Source of the DNA: Mesorhizobium loti CJ3sym
GTDB taxonomy: Bacteria > Pseudomonadota > Alphaproteobacteria > Rhizobiales > Rhizobiaceae
Direction: 5' to 3'
Assembly: GCF_000472785.1 (NCBI RefSeq)
Contig: NZ_AXAL01000009.1
Span: 62,001-126,000 of the forward strand
Length of the DNA stretch: 64,000 bases
Made by a program: the position numbers and the translations under genes. This document shows, piece after piece, positions 17,021 to 29,800 of the stretch; position 1 is the first letter of the stretch, and every line of letters begins with the position of its first letter. The notes under the pieces were generated by a model that did no database searches, was not told the origin of the DNA, and was given only the letters and a program-made list of their open reading frames with translations.

Positions 17021-17587
17021 CTACTTGATCGATTCCAGTTTGGCGACAGCCGCGGTGAAGCCGGCCAGCGATACCGGGATGGTGACCGGCTTGCGGGTCA
17101 CCGATTCCATGCCGATGTTCAGATTGGTTCCCGACTTCATCGCCTTGACCAGCTCCGGCGACAGCGGCGTGGCGGCATAGGCGCCGTTCTGGTCGCTGGT
17201 CTGGATGGCGATGACGACCTTCTGTCCCTGGTCGACCTGGTAGCTGGCGCCGGATGGCAGGAACAGGCCGTGCGGCAGAGCGAGCAGCATGGCCAGGCTG
17301 CCATTGCCGCTGTCGCGGCGCACGGTCACGGTCAGCACACGCTGGCCGGTCTTGGCCTCGGTCAGGTTCTGCGACACCTGGCATTGAAGCTCGGAATTCG
17401 CCGAGCCGCTGGAGCAGTTCACCGCCCATGGGTTGGCGTCGGCCGGCTTGGGTTGAGCCTCCTTGGCCTGGGCCGGTTTGGCGGCATCCTCGGCAAGAAC
17501 GGGTCCGGCGACGGCCAAGATCAGCCACAAGGCGCCAAATCCTGACGTCAAGCCTGTTCTATTAGTCTGTACTAATATTGATGCCAT
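17021..17587 (-). CDS. IalB-like (invasion-associated locus B) periplasmic protein
   Basis: An exported protein of 188 residues. A signal peptide (about residues 10-32, with A-V-A-G-P-V-L-A before the cut) is followed by an Ala/Lys/Pro-rich linker and an IalB domain. The domain starts at W-A-V-N-C and has a second Cys in E-L-Q-C-Q, then an L-P-H-G-L-F-L-P segment that is diagnostic of the family in rhizobia and Bartonella. IalB proteins are periplasmic and linked to host-cell entry in Bartonella; in rhizobia the role is unclear. The start at 17587 places the signal peptide correctly. It is divergent from the giant adhesin gene, with 255 bp shared between them. Confidence 0.85.
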   Translation of the reverse strand: MASILVQTNRTGLTSGFGALWLILAVAGPVLAEDAAKPAQAKEAQPKPADANPWAVNCSSGSANSELQCQVSQNLTEAKTGQRVLTVTVRRDSGNGSLAMLLALPHGLFLPSGASYQVDQGQKVVIAIQTSDQNGAYAATPLSPELVKAMKSGTNLNIGMESVTRKPVTIPVSLAGFTAAVAKLESIK

Positions 17588-17842
17588 GTCTTCCGTTCCC
17601 CGCCTAGTTCCTCGCCTTGGACAGGTATTTTCGCAGCAAGGGCTTGATACTACACTGGGAACCGTTGCGAAAGGCGGAGTCCCGGCAAGACAGCCGGCGA
17701 AACTACTGTGACCATCCTGCCACACATAAGAACTTTAACATGCATTCAATGAATTCGAGGCACCCCAGACTCGCTATACAATAGAATTCGCGTAAAAACT
17801 TGCACACGCGGGACGTGCAAGTCCCAGAAGGACTCGCCAGGG
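17588..17842. promoter_or_regulatory. divergent promoter and structured 5' leader of the giant adhesin gene
   Basis: The region lies between ialB (minus) and the giant adhesin (plus). TATACAAT at 17775-17782 is a good -10 candidate, although no clear -35 was seen. Just downstream, ACTTGCAC (17798-17805) can pair with GTGCAAGT (17815-17822). A mutually exclusive stem is GGGAC (17810-17814) with GTCCC (17821-17825), and a third pairs GTCC (17821-17824) with the GGAC (17830-17833) that overlaps the AAGGA ribosome-binding site. The leader could therefore modulate translation. The structure is inferred from base pairing alone. Confidence 0.45.
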
Positions 17843-20800
17843 ATGGGAACTACCGAGAAGTCTCGGCAAGTTGGTGAGATGGCAGCGCGTGGGGAGGGTT
17901 TCCACGTGCGCGCCGGTCTTCGCCGTTCGCAAATTGCAAGACAGTTGTGGAAGACGACAGCGCTGACAGCGCTCACGCTCGGCCTTTCCGGTGTCGTCGC
18001 CCATGCCGATCCCGATGGGCTCTGGCAGCCGCAGATCCGCGCTATCATCGGCGCCGACAACAATGGCGGCAACGCCGCGCTCGAAGGCTTCATCCCGATC
18101 AAGCAGACCGCTGAATCGGTGCTGTTCCTGGATGTCCGGGCCAAGCACGATTTCAAGGATGCTTCCGGCCAGGACATCGGCCTCGGCATTCGCCGCATCG
18201 TCAACCCAGACCTGATGCTCGGCGGCTACGCCTATATCAACGTCGAGAACTACAACAGCACGCAGTTCACTGCCGGCACGCTGGGCGTCGAGGCGATCAC
18301 GCCGAATTTTGACGCGCATGTGAACGTCTTCGTGCCGATCAAGGGTGACTCGACCGACCATTCGGTCTCCTCGACCCTGTCGATGGTCAGCAACCAGCTG
18401 ATCGAGCAGATATCGGTGCTCGACCATCGCGACTACGCGGCCTGGGGCATCGAAGGCGAGATCGGCGCGCAGGTGCCGATCAACCTTCCCGACAAGCATT
18501 CTCTGCGGCTCGACATTGGCGGTTACCATTTCGAGGATCCGCACGGCGACGACGGCAGCGTCACCGGCGCCAAGGCCGGCTTCGAATACACGATCGGCGA
18601 TGTCTTCGGCAGCGGCACCGAGCTGGTGCTGGCCGGCGAGGTCCGCGACGACAATCGCGACCACACCCAGTTCGCCGGCAGCGTGCGGCTGAACATTCCG
18701 TTCAATCCCGGCCATGGCTCGGACACGACCGGGGCGACCAGCGACGCGGAGCCGGTCTATCCGGTCAGCGAAGGCCTGCGCAAGCGCGTCAACGAGCGGG
18801 TACGCGGCGATATCGGCGTCAGGGTCCAGTCGCAGGATCTGACCGGCGGCTCGTTCACGCGCGTCGCCATCAATGCCGCTACCAGTGCGGCCTTCGGCAA
18901 GTTCTACTACGCCGATGGCGTGGGTGCCGGCACCGGCACGTTGGCCGCCCCTACGACGCTGGACAGTGCGGTCGCCCAGGCCGGCACCGGTGGCTTCGTG
19001 GTGGCACTTGGCGGCAACGGCAATTTGACGACCGCTGGCGTGACGCTGGCGAATGGCCAAACCGTCATCGGCGGCGGCGAAAGCGTTACCGCGAAACTGT
19101 TCGGCGGCGGCACCGCAACCTTCAACCTCGGCGGCAGCAACGGCACGATCCAGGGAACCAACGTCGCCAACAACGTCATTACGCTGGGCAATGGCAACAC
19201 GCTGAACGGCATCACCATCACGGGCGGTGCCGACGGCATCTTTGGCAACAACGTCACCGGTACGACTTTGACCAATGTCACGGTGACGGGTGCCGGCGGC
19301 AATGGCGCCGAGTTCACCGGCAATTCGACCAATGTCAGCGCTTCCAATTTCACCGCGACAGGCAACGGCCTCGACGGCCTGCATATAGAAGACAACGGCA
19401 CCTACAATTTCACCGGAACGACGCTGCTGCAGAGCAATCTCGACGACGGTCTCGATATCACTGGCCAGGGCACCTACACCTTCGCGACCGTCAACGCGCT
19501 GGACAACCACGATGCCGGAATAACCGTCAAGGGCACCTCGGTCGCCGGAAGCTTCACCACCACCGGCGGCCAGGTTTCGGGCAACAAAGCCCTGGGCGAC
19601 GACGGCGTCAGCGTCTTTATCGATCCGATCACCGCGCATGTGGTGCTGGATTCGATCACGCAGACCGGTGGCACGTCGGGTGTGGTGCTCGACCACGTTT
19701 CGGGCAGTTTCACCGTCAATGGCGCGACGACGATTTCCAACACGACGGGACCGGCGATCGCCATTACCAATTCGCCGGCGACGATCCGCTTCGGCGACAT
19801 CAACATCACCAATCCCGGCGCTGACGGCATGTCGTTCAGCGGCGTCAACGCCGCGGTGGTGGCCGGCAACATCGTCATCTCCGGCCTCGGCGTCGGCACA
19901 GGTCTCGATTTTTCCGGCAGCCAGACGACTTTCACCGCGCAGTCGCTCAACATCACCGGCCCCGGTGCCGCCGGCACCATCGGCATCGACCTCTCCGACA
20001 CCACCGGCGACGCCTCCATCATCATCACCAATGGCGGTTCGATTTCCGGTGTCGAAACGGGCGTGCGTCTCGGCATTACCGGGTCGCTGACCCATTCGGC
20101 CAACGCCAAATTCACCTTCGGCGGCGGCTCGATCTCGGGCACTACCGCTTCGCTCGATGCGCGCGGTCTCAACCAGACACTCGGTCTCTACGCATTCGGC
20201 TCGACCACGTTCAGCGGCCCGCAGCTGTTCGATGTGCAGAATGTGATCTTCGTCGGCGCTGTCGGATCATTGGGTGATGGCTCTTCGACGTCGAGCCTGC
20301 TCGCGGTCAACCAGGCCGACCTGAACACCCAGAATAATGCGATCTTCGTGCTGGTCAACGAAGGTTCGCCTATCGACGATGCGGGCGGCTTCTCGCTCAG
20401 CGACGGCCAGACGCTGGCCTCCTTCGGCAACGGCCGCACCTTCTCGCTCGGCGGCGTGCCGATCAACGTCACCGGCGACAACATCCAGCACGACACCGTT
20501 GTCTCGGACCCCGGCGGCGGCGCGGCGACACTGACCAATTCCGGCGCCGGCGATGTCGTGACGGCGGCCAACGGCAACTCGCTGCTCGACTTCAACATTT
20601 CCGGCGGCAGCGCAGTGGGGATCAACGCAACCGGGATCAACGGCCTGACCGTCCAGGGCGTGACGGTCAGCAATGTCGCGACAGGTCTTGTTCTCGACAG
20701 CGTGACCGGCACGGTCACGGTCGACGATCTCGATGTCCAGAGCGCGAGCCAGACCGGCATCGCGCTTGTCGCTTCGAGCGCGACCGTTAATTTCACCGGC

Positions 20801-23800
20801 AACACCAAGATCACCAGCGCCACCAATGTCGGGCTGTTCGCCAACAATTTCGATGGAACCGCCACCTTCGACGATCTCGATATCACCGGCGGCGGCATAG
20901 GCGTCGGCATCGTCGGGGGATCGAGCGGAACCCTGACCTTCGGGGTCGGGAGTTCCATCGCCGGCACGAGCAGCAACGCTTTCTCCATCACCAACTCCAC
21001 ACCCAACGTCACCTATAACGGCACCATCAGCCAGACGAGCGCGGCCAGCGCGGTGAAGATCTCCGGCATGACCGGTGGCACCGCCACCTTCGGCGGCAAG
21101 ATTACCGCCAGCACGGGTGCGGCCAATGCGATCGACCTGTCCGGGAACACCGGCAGCACGATCAACTTCACCGGCGGCCTCGACCTGACGACCGATGGCG
21201 GCTTCGCCTTCAGCGCCGTCAATGGCGGCACGCTGACGGTGACCGGATCGGGTAACACGGTCAACACCGGCGCCGGCGCGACGGAAAACGGGATTCAGCT
21301 TCTCGGCGGCGCCAGCGGCCTGACCATCGGCACGGCGGGCGTTACCTTCGCCAGCGTCACGGTGGACGGCTCCGGCGGCACCGTGCCGACCGGTATCGTC
21401 ATCGACAACACCAGCGGCGGCGACGTCACCTTCGGCAACGTCAACATCAGCCGCGCCAACGGCGACGCCATCCGCCTCAGCAACATCGCCAGCGGCACCT
21501 ACACGTTCAGCGGCGTCACCACCATCGCCACCGTCGGTGGCCCGGGACCGGGCTTCGTCGTTCAGAACAGCGCCGCGACGGTCAGCGTCACCAATCTCGT
21601 CACGACCGGTGTGTCGGGCGCCGACGTCAGCTTGACCAACAACACCGGCACGATCGGTATTGGCGGCACCATTACCAATTCCGGCGCGAGCGATGGCGTC
21701 GTCGTCTCTGGCGGTACCGCTTTGATCACCATCAGCGCGGCCATCAACAGTTCCGCGACGACCGGTGGCACGGCCGCGAAGGTCGATGGCATCACGGGCG
21801 GCTCGGTCAACTTCACCGGCGCGATCACCTCGACCGGCACCGGCAACCTCTTCGCGATCGGCTCGACCACCGCCCCGACCGGCGGCACGATCAGTTTCAC
21901 CGGCTCGGGGCTGACAGCAACCGGTGGTGGCGGCGCGATCGTCTCCGGCCTCGGCGCCGCTGCGACCCTCAACGTGACCGCGCCTTTGTCGATCACCAAT
22001 CCAACCGGAAACGGCTTGTCGATCTCGAACGTGGCAGGTAGCGCGACGTTCGGCGCGGTTACGGTGTCGGGCGCCGGCGGCAACGGCATCGACATTGGCG
22101 GCAATACGGGCGCGGTCAAGTTCACGGGCACGACCGGCGTGACGATGGGCTCGGCCGCCAGCACAGCGGGCATCAACTTCAGCGGCACCAATGCCGACGT
22201 CAGCTTCGGCACGACGACCATCAGCAATATCGGCGCCAGCCAGACCGGCATCGACTTCAGCGGTTCCTCGACAACGGCCACCTTCGGCCTGACGACAATC
22301 ACCGCCAATGGCGCCCTGACCTCGGTCGGCATTGACCTGTCGTCGACCACCGGCGACAAGACCATCACTTTCCTGCGCGGCTCCAGCATCAGCAATGCCG
22401 GCGTCGGCGTCGAACTGTCGTCGGGTGGCACCACGGCGACCTCGGCCAACGCCAACTTCACCTTTGGTGACGGAACCTCGGCCGACGGCCTGCAATCCTC
22501 CATCTCCGCGGCGGCCAGCGGCTACACGGTCAACACGATCGGGCTCGATCCGACGCTCGGCAACTACAATTTCAACGACGTCGCCTTCACCGGCCCCGCC
22601 CATCTGGCGAGCGCGGTCGGCGGCGTGATCATGGTTTCGCAATCCGGTGGTGTCATTGCCGCCGGCACGGACGGGCTCAGCGCATCGGTGACCACGATTT
22701 CGGTTGCCGCTGCTGACGCCTTGGCCGGCACGCAGACGTTTGCCTTTGTCGGCACTGTCGATCTCAGCGGCACGCCGTTCACGCTCGACTCGGGACAGTC
22801 GATCACCGGCTTTGGCAACGGAACCTCGATCACCACCGCCGGCACGATTCAGCCGATCAATGTCCAGGGCAATCTCGGTGCAACGGGCGCCAATGTCACC
22901 GGCAATGAGGGTGTGGTTACCGGCACCGGTGACTTCATGCACCTGCTCGGCGGCAATCAGGTGCGCAACACCGCTTTCGACTTCACAGGCGCCGCCGGTT
23001 CCGTCTTCACGATCGACCAGAACGCGGCCGGCTTCAACAATGCCGGCGGCATCGTCATCGAAGGCGTGACGGTCAGCAATGTCGCCGCCGGCCAGACAGC
23101 CTTCAAGGTCGTCGACGTCGACACCAATGTGTCGATCATCAATAACAACATCAATGTTGCCGGCACGCTGCTCGACGCCAATGGCGGCAGCGGCAACATC
23201 ACGGTGACGCGCGGCACCTTGCCGAACAGCGTCACGCCGGGCACGCTGACGGGCGGCGGCATCTCCATTGCCAACCGCACCGGCGGCCTGGTCAAGTTCT
23301 CCGACGACGTGACGATCGGCGGCAACGGCGTTTCGCTCACCAACAATACCGGCTCCACGGTCACCTTCGAGGACCTCGACGTCTCGACGAGTGGCGCCAC
23401 CGCGTTCACCGCCACGGGCGGCGGCGCGATCAATGTCACGACCGGAACGGTGGCAAACACGAACGGGCAGGCGATCGCGCTCGACGGCATCACCGCCGGC
23501 ATCAATTTCGCCTCGACCAGCGCGACATTCAGCTCCGGCAGCGGCATCGACCTGCAGAGCCTGGCCGGCACGGCGACCTTCGGCAGCGGCACGCTGACCA
23601 ACACCGGTTCGGGCACGTCGTTCAATGTCGGCTCGGCGACATCAGCCAGCGGCGGCAACGCCGTCATCGCCTATGGCGGCACGATTGCGACCAACGACAT
23701 TGGTGCCGCTGTCTCGATCCAGGGCCTTACCGGGGGCTCGGTGACGCTGTCGGGCAAGCTGACGGACGGCCTCGCGGGCGCCGGCGGCAACATTGTCATC

Positions 23801-26800
23801 GCCGGCAACGACTCGGCCACCATCACCTTCTCGGGCGCGACCAAGCAGATCAACTCGGGCGCGACCGACGGCGTCAATATCGGCTTCCCCGGAGGCTTCC
23901 CTGTGGGAACCCCGAGCGCGAATACGAATTCCGTGATCGATTTCACAGGCGGTGGCCTCGACATAACGACGACAACCGGCGCCGGCTTCGAATCTATCGG
24001 GGATGTCGTCAATTTGCCGCCCGGCACGCCGTCGACCATTACCGTCACCGGCACTGGCAACAAGATCAACTCCGGCGGCGATGGGCTGTTGATGCTCGGA
24101 GCCAACGTCGACGGCGGCGGTATCACCTTCGACAGCATCTCGTCGGTAGCCACCGCTTCCGGCGGCAGCGTGGTTCTTAATAGCGTCGACCTCGCGGGCA
24201 ACGTAGACATCGGTGGCCTGACCAATACGGGTGCCACTGGCGTCACCATTTTCGGCGTGACCACCAGCAACAGCAGTGTGGTCAATTTCACCGGAACGAC
24301 CGATATCGACATCGGAAACACGGGGATAGGTTTCCAGTTCAGCGGTGCGGTCCCCACGGTCAACATCGCCAATGTCGCGGGCTCCAGCCTGACCATCGAT
24401 GGCGGCTCGATCGGAATTTCGCTTAACGGCATGTTCCCGGGTGTCGTCAATGTTGGCGGCAATGGCGGCACCGCCAGCATCGGCGCGACGACGAGCACCA
24501 CCGGCTGGGCCATCAACCTCAATGCCAACGCCGCCGGCGCCACGCTGAACTACAATGGTTCGATCAAGGTCGGTACGGGCAGCGTGGTCGGCACCAGCAC
24601 GGCCGACCTCGGCACCCTCAACCTCAGCGGCTCGGTGACGTCGACCACGGCATCGACGGCCTTCGACTTTGCCGGCGCCGACGGAACCTATACGATTTCG
24701 AGCACCGTTTCGCACACTGGGGCCGCCGCCGGCACCGGCGTTTCGATGGATGGCACGTCGGATGGTACGATCACCTTCTCCGGCACGTCGAAGATCTTCA
24801 GCACCGGCGCCAACGACGCCGTCGTCAAGGCACCCAGCATTGGGCCGGGACAAGGCGCGGGCACGCTCGCCTTCACCAATGGTGGCCTCGTCATCACCAC
24901 CTCGAGCGGCACCGGCTTTACCGCCAGCACCTTCGGGTCGGGCACGATCAGCGTCACCAAGGACGGCGGTGCGGACAATACGATAACGACGACGGGCGGC
25001 GGCACCGCGCTGAAGCTCGACGGCGCGACAATCGGGGCTGCCGGCATAAACTTCGCGAGCATTTCGACCAGTGGTCCCGCGACAGCGACCGGCGTTTCGC
25101 TCAACAACGTTTCTGGCGGCGCCATCAGCCTTGGCGCGGTCGACCTGCAAAACATCACCTCGCGCGGCGTCGATATTTCCGGCACGCTCGGTTCGGCGCT
25201 CAGCTTCGACAGCCTGAACATCGGGCTCAATGCCGCCAATGCGATCGGCCTCGACCTCAACGGAGCTGCGCTCGGCACGAGCAACATCACGGCGGGCGAT
25301 TTCGACGTCGACGGCGGCAGCCTCGCCGGCACGATCGGCATGGACATGGCCGGCACGACCGGCACCGGCACGATCCAACTCGGCGACACGATCAACAACA
25401 ACCCGGCCGGCCAGACCTCGAAGATCGAGAATGTCGGCTATGGCGTCCAGTTCTCCAGCACCACCAATGCCAAGCTGGTCTTCGGCGACGGCCAGGGTCC
25501 GGCCGAATCCACGATCTCGACCTTTGGCGGCGGCCAGGTCATCCACGCCACGGACAGCCTGCCGACCTCGGGCGACTACAATTTCAACGACGTCAATTTC
25601 TCCGGCGACACGTCGAACCTATCGTCGATCAGCGTCTATTACGTCATCGATGGCGGCACCGGCGACGGCAGCCTCGCCGATCCGGGCAGCTATACGGACG
25701 CCCAGAACTCGGCGGCCAATGTCATCGTGCTGATCGACAAGACCACCGGCGGCAGCCAGTCGACGATCGACCTCGCCGGAACCACGTTCAACCTCGACGA
25801 CGGGCAGGTGTTGCTTGCCTTCAAGAGCGGCGACGCCGCCGTCGATGTCTCGCAGCTCGGTGTCGATGCCAGCGGCGGCGCCTCGGCGGCGTTCCATTTC
25901 ACCACGATACAGAACACGCCTGTTATCTCGGCGCCGGCAGGCATCGATACGCTGCGGCCGATCCTGCAGAGCAACAACGCCACCTCGGTGATCAATTTCG
26001 CGACGACCGGCACCGGCACCATCACCGGCGGCATCGAGAACCTGATCATCCGCAATCTTGGCAGCGGCGCCGGAGTCACTGGCAGTGCGGCAACCGCCTC
26101 AAGCTTCTTCATCCACGACAACGACATAGCCGCCGGCGGCAGGGGGCTGGAGTTCTCCACCAGCGGCGGCGCGACCGCCGACAAGCTTCTGCTTTCCATC
26201 GACGGCAACACGCTGCAATCGACCGGTACGCAACGGGCCGTCTCCATCGTCGGCCAGAACGTCAACGCCACGCAAAACTCGATTGCGGTCCGCTCCTTCG
26301 CCAACAACACGGTCGTCGGCGGCACGGGCGCTGGCGTCGTCTTCGACAGCGTCACGTTCGACTCGACCGGCGCCGGCGGCACGGTCAATGTCGGCACGCT
26401 CAACATCGGCACCACAGGCGCGCGTGTACAGGGCGACGGCCTCAGCCTCGCCTTTGCCAGTGGCACGCTCGACCTCGGCACGTTCAACATCGCCAACAAT
26501 GGCGGTACAGGCTTGGCGGTCAACGCCAAGAGCACCACCTTTACGCTTAACAGCTCGGGCGGCTCGGTCGACACCACCAATGGCGCGGCCTTCGATCTCG
26601 ACCCGCTGACGGTCAACATGACGGTCGGCAGCGTCACCGCCACCGGCGGCGCCAGCGGCATCATCTTCGACGGTGTGGCCGGCACATTTACCGTCAGCGG
26701 CGCGACCACCATCACCGGCACGACGGGCGCCGGCATCAGTGCGATCAACGCCAACACCGGCACCTTCAATTTCAACACGGTGACGGTCAACAACACGACC

Positions 26801-29800
26801 GGCGGCGGCATCGGCTGGGCCAGCGGCACGCTCAACGTGTCCGGCCTCGCCAACATCGACACGACAACCGGCGCCGGCATTACGCAGAGCAGCGGCACGA
26901 CCGGCTTCACCGGCGGGCTGACTATCGACACCACCACCGGCACTGGCATCTCGGGAACTGGCGGCGCGATGACCATCGCCGCCACCGCCGGAGCCGAGAC
27001 GCTGAATTCCACCGGCGGCCAGGCGATCAGCCTCTCGGGCGTCGCCGCCACCATCGCGCTCGACTCGACCTCGTCGGGCGGCGGCTTCAACAATGTCAGC
27101 TTGACCACCGTCACCGGCACCGTCGGCCTCGGCACCGGCGCCCTGAGCGGCGCGACAAGTACTTCGTTCCTGGTCACCGGCGGCAGCGTGAACGCCACCT
27201 ATGCCGGCAATATCACCCAGGCCAACCTCGCCGGCATGGTCGCGGTCACGGGCGGCCATACTGGCACGCTGACCTTCAACACCGGCACGCTGTCGGCCAC
27301 CAACGGTACCGGCCTGCAATTTAACAATGCCGACGGCACCTACAATTTCAACGGCACGACGACGCTGAACGGCGGCCTCGCCAACATCGGCATCCTCGGC
27401 AGCTCGGATGGCACGTTCACTTTCGGCACCGGCACCTCGATCATCAGCCCTACCGCGACGGCCTTCACTGTTGGCGTTGGCGCGGCCAACGTCACCTACA
27501 GCGGCAACATCACCCAGGCCAACAACTTTGCCATGGTCAACGTCGCAGGCGGCCATACCGGCACCTTGACCTTCCAGACCGGCACGCTGTCGGGCACCAA
27601 CGGCACCGGCCTGCAATTCAACAATGCCGACGGCACCTACAATTTCAACGGTACAACGACGCTGCATGGCGGCGACGCCGGCATCGACATCCTCACCGGC
27701 TCGGGCGGCAGCTTTAGCTTCGGCGCCGGCACCTCGATCACCAATCCGACCGGCGTGGGCTTCAATGTCGATGGCGGCGCCGGCGGCATCACCTATGCCG
27801 GCACCATCGCCAAGAATAATGCGGGCAACATCGTCTCGGTCGCGAACCGCACCGGCGGCACGGCGAGCTTCAGCGGAACAATCGCGGCCACCGGCACAAG
27901 CGGCGGCATTACTCTCAACAACAACACCGGCGCGACCATCAACTTCACCAACACGCTGACCCTCGGCGGCACCGCCGGCTTCAGCGCCACGGGCGGCGGC
28001 ACGATCAGCGCCACGGGCGCCGGCAGCACCATTTCGAGCGGCACTGGCACGGCGCTCAACCTGAACGGCGTCACCGTCGGCACCGGCGGCGTGAACTTCT
28101 CCAGCGTTTCGGCCACTGGCGCGGCAACCGGCATTTCGCTGACCAATGTCGCATCGTCCGGCGGCGGCGCCATCGCGCTCGGCACCGTCAACCTGTCAGG
28201 CATCACCGGCACCGGCGTCGACGTTTCCGGCACGCTTGGCGCGGCTCTGAGCTTCAACTCGCTCGCCATCGGCCTGAACAGCACCACGGGCGTCGCCTTC
28301 GACCTCAACGGCGCCACGCTCGGCGCGGCTATCACCGCCAATGATTTCGACGTCACCAACGCGGCAGCGGCCGGCACGTCGATCGGCGTCGATCTGCGCG
28401 GCACCACAGGCGCCCAGACGGTGCGGCTCGGCGACACCGTGGCTAGTGGTGGCGCCAGCTCCAGCATCTCCGGTGTCAACACCGGCGTGTTCCTGAACAG
28501 CACGACGAACCTCGCCTTCATCTATGGCGACGGCGAATCGGTGATCGACAAGAGTTCGACCATCAGCGCCAATGTCGGCATCGACGCCTCCAGCGCGCCC
28601 GGAGGCGGCACCTACAATTTCCAGGACGTGAACTTCCAGTCCAGCCCCGGCCTCGGTTTCGGCATCGGCAAGATCTATTTCGTCGGCGCCAGCGCCACCG
28701 GCGACGGCAGCGGCAAGGACCAGAACAATCTGGCGACGCTGACCACGGCGGAAGCGGCGGCGGTTTCAACCGACATCATCGTGCTGGTCAATGATGGCGG
28801 CGTCATCACCGCGGCCGGCAGCAACGGCAACGACACGCTGGCGATCGCCGCGGGCGAACAGGTGCGAGGCTTCGGCAACGGCAACATCAACCTGGCGCTG
28901 TCGGTGCCGTCGACGATCCAGCTGGCCAGCAGCAACCTCTCGATCATCGATCAGACGCCGAATGGAGCCGCGACGCTGACCACCAACGATGGCAGCACCG
29001 CCATCACACTCGGCAGCAGCGGCAACATCATCGACGGCTTTATCATCGATGGTGACGACAGCGTCGGCGCGAATGCCGCGATCGGCATCAGCGGCGCGAC
29101 ATCGGGCACCACGATCAGCAACATGACGATCCGGAATTTCACGGCCGCCAATATCGACTTCGGCTCCGGCGCCACGGGCGCGACGACGCTGACCAATCTC
29201 GCCATCACCTCGGCAGCGGCCGGGACCGGCATCAAGTTTGGCGCTGCCTCCGGAACGGTCACCGCCACCAATGTCGACTTCACGGGCGGCAGCGGCCTGT
29301 CCGTCATCGGCGGCAATGCGGTGTTCAGCTTCGACAGCACGAGCTCGACTGCCAGCGTCGCCGGTACCGCCATCAGCATCACCAACCGCAGCGGCGGCAG
29401 CTTCGGCTTTGCCGGCACGGTCGCGGCGAATGGCGGCGGGAGCGGCATCGCCATTTCCGGTGCGACGGCGGCCAACACGGTCAGCTTCACCGGCGCCGTC
29501 AACCTTGGCACGACCACGATCATGAACGGCACCGCGGTGTCGATCAACAACAACACGACGGCCTCGACGGTCAGCTTCGCCAACCTCGCCATCGTGACGA
29601 CCAACAGCAATACGGCCTTCACCGTGACCAATGGCGGCACGGTCAATGTCACAACCGGCACGATCAACGCGGCCGGCCAGGCGATCAACCTCAACGGCGT
29701 CGCCACGGCGACCGGGATTAATTTCACCTCGACCACCTCGTCCGGCGGCACCAACAACGTCGTGGTCAGCGGTGTCACCGGCGCTGGCGTCGTCAGCCTC

